Source: Candidatus Cloacimonadota bacterium
Lineage (GTDB): Bacteria > Cloacimonadota > Cloacimonadia > Cloacimonadales > JAIOQZ01
Reading direction: 5' to 3'
Assembly: GCA_021108395.1 (NCBI GenBank)
Contig: JAIOQZ010000032.1
Span: forward strand, 1 to 64,000
DNA: 64,000 nt
Shown piece by piece: positions 56,527 to 64,000 of the stretch. Each line of letters starts with the position of its first letter. Positions within the stretch are counted from its first letter, which is position 1. The position numbers were made by a program, and so were the translations under genes. Below the pieces are notes generated by a model that made no database searches, was not told the origin of the DNA, and worked only from the letters and a program-made list of their open reading frames with translations.

Positions 56527-59004
56527 TTACTTCACGACGATGCTCACCAGCTTGCGTGGTATGACGATAACTTTGCGCACAGTTTTATCTTCGAGGAATC
56601 GCTGCACGTTTTCCTGCGTCAGGGCAGTCTCGCGCACCTGCTCCTCGGTTGCGTCGGCGGGCACTTCGATTTTGCCGCGCAGCTTGCCGTTTATCTGCAC
56701 CGGATAGGTGATTTCGTCTTTTACCAGGCAGGCCGCGTCGTATTCGGGCACGCCTGCTTCGTGGACCAGCCCGCCGTCGGCGACCTGCTGCCAAAGCTCT
56801 TCGCAGATATGCGGCGCGAATGGGTACAGCAGCCGCGGAATGACCGCACACGCCTCTGCGAACACAATCTGCTCCGCTTCGGGCAGGCTGCCTGGTTGCT
56901 TGATGGCCGTCACGTTGTTGAGATGCTCCATCACTGCGGCGATGGCGGTGTTATATTGCATCCGCTGCTCGATGTCCTCGCGCACTCGCTTGATAGTATT
57001 GTGCGTGCTATAGCGCAGTTGCTTCATCGTTGGACTGAGCGCTGCGTCGCCGATTGCTTCGCGGTGTTTGCGGATGATGTCGCCGTGCGCCTCGAACACG
57101 CGCCAGACGCGGTTGAGGAACCGGAACGCGCCCACCACGCCTTCGTCGTTCCACTCGACGTCTTTTTCCGGCGGCGAGGCGAACAGCACAAACAAGCGTA
57201 TGGTATCGGAGCCGAAACGCTGGATGAAGTCGAGCGGATCGACCACGTTGCCCTTCGATTTGCTCATTTTTGCCCCGTCTTTGACCACCATGCCCTGCGT
57301 GAGCAGCCGTGCAAACGGCTCGTTGCCGCTCACCATGCCGATGTCGCGCATGAACTTATGGAAGAACCGCGCATAGAGCAGATGCCCGGTGGCGTGCTCG
57401 ATGCCGCCGATATATTGATCGACAGGCAACCAGTAGTCGGCGCGCTCGCGGGCAAAGGGCGTTTTGTCGTTGTGGGCGTCGGCGTAGCGCGCGAAGTACC
57501 ATGAGCTATCGACGAAGGTGTCCATCGTGTCGGTTTCGCGCCGGGCCGGGCCGCCGCACTGCGGACAGGACGTGTTCACCCATTCCTCGACCGATAACAG
57601 CGGGTTCTGGGTGGTTTTGCCCACCTGAACGTTATCGGGAAGCAGCACCGGCAGGTCTTCATCGGGCACGAGCACAGCGCCGCACTTGTCGCAATAGATG
57701 ACCGGGATGGGATTGCCCCAGTAACGCTGGCGGCTGACGTTCCAGTCGCGCAGACGGTAAGTTGTTGTGCGCCCGCCCATTTCGTTCTGCTCGATGTGCT
57801 TCGAGATGGCGTCTATGGCGTCGATGCTGCTCATGCCGTCGAACGGGGCGCTGTCGTTCATCACGCCCGGCTCGGTGTAGGCTGCTTCCATCTCGTTCAG
57901 CGACAGGCTGCTCTCATCGTTCTGGATGACGATGCGCATGGGGATGTCATACTTGCGGGCGAACTCGAAGTCGCGCTGGTCGTGCGCGGGCACGGCCATA
58001 ACAGCGCCGGTGCCGTAGTTCATCAGCACATAGTTTGTCACCCATATCTGCACCGGCTTGCCGTTGAGTGGATTGACGCACACATGGCCGGTGTCGAAGC
58101 CTTCCTTTTCGGTGTCGTCGGCGGCGCGAGAAAATTTGTCCTCGGCCATCACCTTGTCGCAGAACCTGGCCAGGGGGCTGTCGGCGGGTTCCATGGCCAG
58201 CCAGCGGCGCACCAGTGGGTGCTCTGGCGGCAGTGCCATGTAGGTAACGCCATAGATGGTGTCTGGGCGGGTGGTGAACACCGGGATCTCGCCGTCCTCG
58301 CCTTGCAGGGGGAAGACAATCTGCGTGCCGACGCTCTTGCCGATCCAGTTGGTTTGCATCGTGATGACGCGCTCCGGCCACTTGATGACACCCGAGAAAT
58401 CGAGCAGTTCGTCGGCGTAGCGTGTGATGCGAAAAAACCACTGGTCGAGTTCTTTCTGCTCGACGGTGGTGTCGCAGCGCCAGCAGCGTCCGTCGCTCAC
58501 CTGCTCGTTGGCCAGCACGGTTTTGCAGCCCTCGCACCAGTTAACGAACGATTTCTTGCGATAAACCAGATCGTTTTCGTACAGCCGCTTGAAGAACCAC
58601 TGCCCCCAGCGGTAGTAGTCGGGACGGCAGGTGCTCAGCTCGCGGTCCCAGTCGAGGCCGAAGCCCATCAGGTTGAACTGGTGGCGCATTATGGAGATAT
58701 TGTCCTCGGTGGTGATGCGTGGGTGCGAGTTATGCTGTATCGCAAAATTTTCGGCGGGCAGGCCAAAGGCGTCGTAGCCCATGGGCTGTAACACGTTGTA
58801 GCCCTGCATCAGTTTGTAGCGGGTCACAGCGTCACCGATCGAGTAGTTGGACACATGGCCCATGTGCAGCGCCCCAGAGGGATAGGGGAACATCGACAGC
58901 ACATAGTATTTGGGTCGGTCGAGGTTGTCTTTGCCATTGAAGACTCGGCGTTCTGCCCAGATTTTCTGCCATTTTTTCTCTATTGTCTCAAACGGATATT
59001 CCAT
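56527..59004 (-). CDS. leuS: Leucyl-tRNA synthetase
   Basis: YVLSMFPYPSGALHMGHVSNYSIGDAVTRY (HIGH region), KMSKSKGNVV (KMSKS), editing domain TTRPDTIYGVTYMALPPEHPL. Confidence 0.97.
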   Translation of the reverse strand: MEYPFETIEKKWQKIWAERRVFNGKDNLDRPKYYVLSMFPYPSGALHMGHVSNYSIGDAVTRYKLMQGYNVLQPMGYDAFGLPAENFAIQHNSHPRITTEDNISIMRHQFNLMGFGLDWDRELSTCRPDYYRWGQWFFKRLYENDLVYRKKSFVNWCEGCKTVLANEQVSDGRCWRCDTTVEQKELDQWFFRITRYADELLDFSGVIKWPERVITMQTNWIGKSVGTQIVFPLQGEDGEIPVFTTRPDTIYGVTYMALPPEHPLVRRWLAMEPADSPLARFCDKVMAEDKFSRAADDTEKEGFDTGHVCVNPLNGKPVQIWVTNYVLMNYGTGAVMAVPAHDQRDFEFARKYDIPMRIVIQNDESSLSLNEMEAAYTEPGVMNDSAPFDGMSSIDAIDAISKHIEQNEMGGRTTTYRLRDWNVSRQRYWGNPIPVIYCDKCGAVLVPDEDLPVLLPDNVQVGKTTQNPLLSVEEWVNTSCPQCGGPARRETDTMDTFVDSSWYFARYADAHNDKTPFARERADYWLPVDQYIGGIEHATGHLLYARFFHKFMRDIGMVSGNEPFARLLTQGMVVKDGAKMSKSKGNVVDPLDFIQRFGSDTIRLFVLFASPPEKDVEWNDEGVVGAFRFLNRVWRVFEAHGDIIRKHREAIGDAALSPTMKQLRYSTHNTIKRVREDIEQRMQYNTAIAAVMEHLNNVTAIKQPGSLPEAEQIVFAEACAVIPRLLYPFAPHICEELWQQVADGGLVHEAGVPEYDAACLVKDEITYPVQINGKLRGKIEVPADATEEQVRETALTQENVQRFLEDKTVRKVIVIPRKLVSIVVK

Positions 59005-59234
59005 TGTTCCTCCGTTGCGTATGTGTCGAGTATTCAGGATATTAGAGGGAAGCGGGCGTGGCGGTGGTTGAGTTGTTGGTTCCCCCTCAGGGGAGCAGCG
59101 GCGACGAAAAGAAGCGGGCGTGAAAGTGGCGATATCCACCTGGCGCGTGGGGCGCGAAGTTCATCATAGCCGCCTCCTTATACAGTCATTTGTGTCACGA
59201 TGGGAGGGCTGGCTGTGTGGGTCAACTCATTTTT

Positions 59235-60167
59235 TTAGACCGAGAGGCTCTGTAGGAAACGGTTGTACAGCGATGGCATGTGATAGCCACGGTCGGTTTC
59301 TTCGCGCAGAATCTGCAGCGCTTTGCCGGGTGGCGCGGCGCGGCGATAGGGACGGTCTTCGTTGGTCAGCGCCTCGTAGGCGTCGATGATGCCGACAATC
59401 TGGCCGACAAGGCTGATGTCTGTTTTGCCGAAGGGGTAGCCGGTACCGTTGATTCTCTCGTGATGTTCGATAGCGGCGGCCCGCACCTTTGGCAGCGTCA
59501 TTTTTGCCCTGTCAAGAACGTCCAGCGCCATAATCGGATGTTGCCTCATAATGCGGAATTCATCGTCGGTGAGTGGCTTGGGAGATTTGAGCAGAGATTC
59601 GGGGATTTGTATCTTGCCGATGTCATGCAGCAGCGCCGCCAGCCCGAACTCGAGTGTGCGCCGCCAACCGTAGCCCACCTTGTGGGCGAATCCGAGCGTC
59701 AGCGTCATCACGTTGACCGAATGCAGCGCCGTTGTATAGTCGAGATGGTAGAGATTGGTTATCTGTTTGAGAATGGCCGGATCGCGGGTGGAAGCGCGAG
59801 TGAGCAGGGCAACGGAACGGCGCGCCTGGCGCATGGTGCCGCTGCGGGGCTCGTTCAGGGTCTCGACCGCTATGCCGACCAGGCAGTTGTGCACTGTTTT
59901 CACATCACCGGCGCCCAGGCTTTCATCGAGTATCCGGTTGAAGCTGGTTTGAATTTCTACCGCGGCCGATTCGCGGTCTTCTGTGAGGATGAAGAGGCGG
60001 GGTATTCGCTCTGTATCCAGCCGATGCTGGCTGATGATCTCGCCGGGTTTTTTGTAGAGCACCCATTCGCCTTCGTCGCTTCTGTAATAAAGCGCAGTTT
60101 CCTTATATAAAGGAATCTGAGTAGTGCGCACAGCGACATGGGTTACATGGGTTTTCAATTCAACCAT
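59235..60167 (-). CDS. HD-GYP domain protein
   Basis: LLHDIGKIQIPESLL, HHERINGTGYPFG, IIDAYEALTNEDRPYR. Confidence 0.87.
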   Translation of the reverse strand: MVELKTHVTHVAVRTTQIPLYKETALYYRSDEGEWVLYKKPGEIISQHRLDTERIPRLFILTEDRESAAVEIQTSFNRILDESLGAGDVKTVHNCLVGIAVETLNEPRSGTMRQARRSVALLTRASTRDPAILKQITNLYHLDYTTALHSVNVMTLTLGFAHKVGYGWRRTLEFGLAALLHDIGKIQIPESLLKSPKPLTDDEFRIMRQHPIMALDVLDRAKMTLPKVRAAAIEHHERINGTGYPFGKTDISLVGQIVGIIDAYEALTNEDRPYRRAAPPGKALQILREETDRGYHMPSLYNRFLQSLSV

Positions 60168-60493
60168 CTCTACTCTCTTTGGGGCTTGGGGTTGCGTCAG
60201 CTATCTGTAGCCAGTCACAGACAGCAGTTAGTTTACATTTACCAAGTATGCAACTGAAATATCTCAAGGCAAGAAAAAAACACCGAAGCATCCTGTGGCG
60301 CTTTGCCTTGCTGGTGCGAACCTGAATATTCGCTTGCGGTTACACCGCAGGAAGATTTGCCGCTCGGCGCTGCCTCCTTCCTGCATGTGTTTCTCATTGC
60401 GGCTGCTTCTGTCTTTTGGCCATCAGTGACCGATGCGCCGAAAACCGTTGACAGGGGCAAGGCTCTACACATCCTTGCTCGCGGGAGAATGCT

Positions 60494-63400
60494 ATGCTCA
60501 ATAAACTGGTTCAGAAGCTGTTCGGTGACCAGCACGGTCGCCAGCTGAAAAAGCTGGAACCGTTCGTCGATGAAATCAAGCAGTGTGAAAAAACCATCGC
60601 TACGCTGTCCGACGACGACTTGCGTGACCGCGTGAAGGCTATTCGCGCCGAGATACACGACAGCCTCGATTCGCTATATACCGAGCTCGAGGTCATCGAG
60701 CGGGAGTATCACGCCGAAGCTGACGAAAACCGCAAAGAGCGCATCGGCGACCGCATAGACACCCACAAAGAGGAGGTCAAGACGCACACGCAGGCCACCC
60801 TCGACGAACATCTCCCCGAAGTCTTCGCAATTGTGCGCGAGACTTGCCGCCGTCTGGTGGGCGCCAGCTTCGAGGTGCGCGGCACTGCCGAGACCTGGCA
60901 CATGGTGCCGTTCGACGTGCAGCTCATCGGTGGCGTCGCCCTGCATCAGGGCGCCATCGCCGAGATGGCCACCGGCGAAGGCAAAACGCTGGCCGCCACC
61001 CTGCCGCTGTTTCTCAACGCCCTGCTGGGGCGTGGCTGTCACCTCATCACGGTCAACGACTATCTCGCCAGCCGTGACAGCGAATGGATGAGCCCCATCT
61101 TCGCCTTTCACGGCATGACGGTTGGCTGCATCACCACCGGCATGCCCCCCGAAGAACGCCACGCCGCCTATCGTTGCGACGTCACCTATGGCATCAACAG
61201 CGAGTTCGGGTTTGACTACCTGCGCGACAACATGGCGGTCTCGGCGCAGCAGATTGTGCAGCATGATCACTGTTTCGCCATCGTTGACGAGGTGGACAGC
61301 GTGCTTATCGACGAGGCGCGCACGCCGCTCATCATCAGCGGCCCCGTGCCCGAGAGCAAGAACTTCTACCGCGAGATAAAACCGCAGGTGAAAAAACTGG
61401 TGAACGCGCAGAGCGTCATGCTCAACCGCGTCGTTTCCGAAGCGCGCAGGCTCTACGAATCCGACGAGGCCGACGCTGACGAACTGGGACGCAAGCTGCT
61501 CACCATCAAGCGCGGCGCACCCCACAACAAGCAGTTCATGAAGCTGATGAAGGAAGCCGAGCTCAAGAAGCTGGTGAGCGACTATGAAGGCGCTCTCATC
61601 CGCGACAAGAAGCTCCACCTGCTCGACGAAGAGCTGTTCTACTCGATTGACGAGCACGCCCGCAGCGCCGACCTGAACGAGAAAGGCTGCGACATGCTCT
61701 CGAAGTACGACACCGATCTGTTCATCGTGGATACCCTGGATGAACTGTTGCAGCGTGTGGACGACGCGGGGCATACTCACGAGGAAGCCACGAAACTGAA
61801 AGAGCGCGAGACACAGCGCTTCATGGACAAGAGTGAGCGGCTGCACAACATCAGCCAGTTGCTCAAGAGCTACGCCCTGTTCGAGTCCGAGGTGGATTAC
61901 ATCGTGCAGGACAACAAGGTCATCATCGTCGATGGGTTCACGGGCAGGCCAATGCCCGGGCGGCGCTTCAGCGACGGGCTGCACCAAGCTCTCGAAGCCA
62001 AAGAGGGCGTGACCATCGAGCAGGCCAACCAGACGCTGGCCACCATCACCTTGCAGAACTTTTTTCGCATGTACGACAAGCTGGCCGGCATGACCGGCAC
62101 CGCCGTGACCGAAGAGGGCGAGTTCGCCGAAATATACAAGTTGCCGGTGATGGTTATTCCCACCAACGCACCCATCACTCGCATCGACTATGACGACATG
62201 ATCTATCTCACCAAGCTCGAGAAATACCGCGCCATCATCGACGAGATTGCCTGGTGGCATGAGCTTGGCAAGCCGGTGCTGGTGGGCACGGTGTCGGTCG
62301 AGGTGTCGGAGACGCTGGCGCGTCTGTTGCGGCGTCGCGGCATTCCGCACAATGTGTTGAACGCCAAATACCACGAGCAGGAAGCCGAGATAATCAAGAA
62401 CGCCGGCGCACCGGGGGCGGTCACCATCGCCACCAACATGGCCGGCCGCGGCACCGACATCAAGCTGGGCAGGGGCGTTGTCGCCGCCGAACAGGAGACA
62501 TACCGCGCCATGAGCAAATCGATAAACGAGGAGACCCCGCACGGCATCCCGCTGGACGGGCTTCACGTCATTGGCACCGAGCGCCACGAAAGTCGCCGCA
62601 TCGACCGTCAGTTGCGCGGGCGCAGCGGACGCCAGGGCGACCCCGGCACCAGCCGCTTCTACCTCAGCCTCGAAGACAACCTCATGCGGCTGTTCGGCTC
62701 CGACCGCATTGCCGGCATGATGAAGAAGCTGGGCGTAAAAGAGAACGACGCCATCACCCATCCCTGGATGACCGGCGCTGTGGAAAAGGCGCAGAAGCGC
62801 GTTGAAGGCCACAACTTCGAGATTCGCAAGCGCCTGCTGCAATATGACGAAGTAATGAACCAGCAGCGTGAGGTGATATACAAGTTCCGTCGCAACGTGC
62901 TCAAGGGATACGACCTGCGCATCGAGATCCTCGACATGGTGAAGGACACGATTGCCAACGTCGTCGCGGACAACATCGGCGACAGCGACTTCGAGGAAGA
63001 ATTCCAGGTAGAGCGCGTGTTGCAGTGGTTCCGGCACAACCTCAGCGTCAATATCCCCGAAAGCGCGATTCAGGGCGAGGGCCTTAACGTCGCCGACATC
63101 ACCGACCAGATCGAGGCGCTGCTGCTGAAGGCTTACGAGCGCAAGGAAGAGGCTGTGGGCGAGGAGACCATGCGCGAGATCGAGCGGCGGGCGTTGCTTA
63201 CCGTGGTCGATGAAAACTGGCGCGACCACCTGCACGAACTCGACCTGCTCAAAGAGGCCATCGGACTGCGCGCCTATGCGAACAAAGACCCGCTCATCGA
63301 GTTCAAGCGCGAGAGCTTCGAGCTGTTCCAGCGGCTCATCGCCGCCATCTACGAGCAGGTGACGAAAAAGGTTTACACCACCTATATCATCAGTCGCGAC

Positions 63401-63646
63401 ATGACCCGCGAGCAGGTGGAGCAGATGCTGCGCAACTCCAGCCTGCGCCACGAGGACATCTCCGCCTTCACCGGCGACGCCCCGCAACCGGCTTCGGGCG
63501 AGGCCATGCAGCAACCCCGGCATCCGGCGCCGGCGCCAAAGAAGCTGCGTCCGCGTCACGTCGATGAGAAGGTGGGGCGCAACGACCCCTGTCCCTGTGG
63601 AAGTGGCAGGAAGTATAAAAGATGTTGCGGAAAAATCAGCGATTGA
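60494..63646 (+). CDS. secA: Preprotein translocase subunit SecA
   Basis: MATGEGKTLAATLPLFLNAL; DEVDSVLIDEARTPLIISG; NMAGRGTDIKLG; C-terminal zinc motif NDPCPCGSGRKYKRCCG. Confidence 0.98.
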   Translation: MLNKLVQKLFGDQHGRQLKKLEPFVDEIKQCEKTIATLSDDDLRDRVKAIRAEIHDSLDSLYTELEVIEREYHAEADENRKERIGDRIDTHKEEVKTHTQATLDEHLPEVFAIVRETCRRLVGASFEVRGTAETWHMVPFDVQLIGGVALHQGAIAEMATGEGKTLAATLPLFLNALLGRGCHLITVNDYLASRDSEWMSPIFAFHGMTVGCITTGMPPEERHAAYRCDVTYGINSEFGFDYLRDNMAVSAQQIVQHDHCFAIVDEVDSVLIDEARTPLIISGPVPESKNFYREIKPQVKKLVNAQSVMLNRVVSEARRLYESDEADADELGRKLLTIKRGAPHNKQFMKLMKEAELKKLVSDYEGALIRDKKLHLLDEELFYSIDEHARSADLNEKGCDMLSKYDTDLFIVDTLDELLQRVDDAGHTHEEATKLKERETQRFMDKSERLHNISQLLKSYALFESEVDYIVQDNKVIIVDGFTGRPMPGRRFSDGLHQALEAKEGVTIEQANQTLATITLQNFFRMYDKLAGMTGTAVTEEGEFAEIYKLPVMVIPTNAPITRIDYDDMIYLTKLEKYRAIIDEIAWWHELGKPVLVGTVSVEVSETLARLLRRRGIPHNVLNAKYHEQEAEIIKNAGAPGAVTIATNMAGRGTDIKLGRGVVAAEQETYRAMSKSINEETPHGIPLDGLHVIGTERHESRRIDRQLRGRSGRQGDPGTSRFYLSLEDNLMRLFGSDRIAGMMKKLGVKENDAITHPWMTGAVEKAQKRVEGHNFEIRKRLLQYDEVMNQQREVIYKFRRNVLKGYDLRIEILDMVKDTIANVVADNIGDSDFEEEFQVERVLQWFRHNLSVNIPESAIQGEGLNVADITDQIEALLLKAYERKEEAVGEETMREIERRALLTVVDENWRDHLHELDLLKEAIGLRAYANKDPLIEFKRESFELFQRLIAAIYEQVTKKVYTTYIISRDMTREQVEQMLRNSSLRHEDISAFTGDAPQPASGEAMQQPRHPAPAPKKLRPRHVDEKVGRNDPCPCGSGRKYKRCCGKISD

Positions 63647-63698
63647 TAATTTGTCAAGACGGGCTGTCTGGAATTATCCGTGAGCGCCCGGGAGAATC

Positions 63699-64000
63699 AT
63701 GAAACACGCAAAAGAATGGCAGGAACTGTTCCGCACTATGCTGGCCGAAAAGCTGGCGAATGCCGAGACGAGCGACAGCGAGGAAGACCTCGAAGAGCTC
63801 GTCGAGCAGATGCTGTCGGAAACAAACGTCGAGGCATACTACAGCCGCCTGCTGGGCGCCGAAGAGCGACGAGCCATATCCAACGACGCCTTTGGCTATC
63901 TGCTGCAACTCTATGCCCTGGACACTATCGACAGTATTGCCTTTGAAAAGATAATGACCCTGTGCATGCACCTGGTGGTTTTTATGCAGCAGCGCATCGA
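63699..64000 (+). CDS. Partial CDS, DUF494/Smg-like (runs off window)
   Basis: Open frame from ATG 63699 to window end, absent from the ORF track; MKHAKEWQELFRTMLAEKLAN...LLGAEERRAISNDAFGYLLQLYALDTIDSIAFEKIMTLCMHLVVFMQQRI; GGGAG SD. Confidence 0.5.
   Translation, partial: MKHAKEWQELFRTMLAEKLANAETSDSEEDLEELVEQMLSETNVEAYYSRLLGAEERRAISNDAFGYLLQLYALDTIDSIAFEKIMTLCMHLVVFMQQRI

Noticed and set aside
59005-59139. N-terminal extension of leuS
   Set aside because: MEYPFETIEKKWQ at 59004 matches the expected LeuRS start, with GGAGG upstream.
60448-60476. Sigma70 promoter before secA
   Set aside because: TTGACA is present but no acceptable -10 at 16-18 nt spacing.
60674-63559. 961-aa minus-strand ORF
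   Set aside because: Fully antisense to secA, which has unmistakable motifs; no recognisable domain. A by-product of GC-rich codon usage.

Overview
This 64 kb bacterial window has a gene content suggesting an FCB-group organism: many secreted proteins end in a FlgD-like/T9SS type A sorting domain (NPFNPxTxIxFSL...GVYLYRL...TRRMxLLK). The taxon itself is inference. From left to right: (1) a truncated double SUMF1/FGE-sulfatase-fold protein; (2) dinB and a PHP hydrolase; (3) a five-domain S1 RNA-binding protein; (4) a 9.4 kb signalling island (REC-HK, NtrC-type sigma54 activator, degenerate receiver, hybrid HK, REC-HD-GYP, HDOD, PAS-HK); (5) a convergent four-gene dynamin-like GTPase operon; (6) tRNA-Arg(CCG); (7) an ABC binding protein and permease without a local ATPase, then another HK; (8) about 31 kb of mostly minus-strand secreted, sorting-domain proteins (YVTN propeller, GLUG, Fn3-like, C25 peptidase, M14 carboxypeptidase, three tandem paralogs), interrupted by a molybdenum-hydroxylase/PreA-like/PLP-enzyme operon; (9) AI-2E transporter, DUF512 protein, leuS, HD-GYP, secA and a partial DUF494/Smg-like ORF. 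The least-explained signals are the dynamin operon with a sigma54-like promoter, a dispersed family of multi-hairpin intergenic repeats that supply stop codons to neighbouring genes, a three-hairpin insert with an 82-nt palindrome inside the molybdenum-hydroxylase operon, and mosaic tandem secreted paralogs with identical ends. All calls come from reading the sequence and motif recall; no searches were run.
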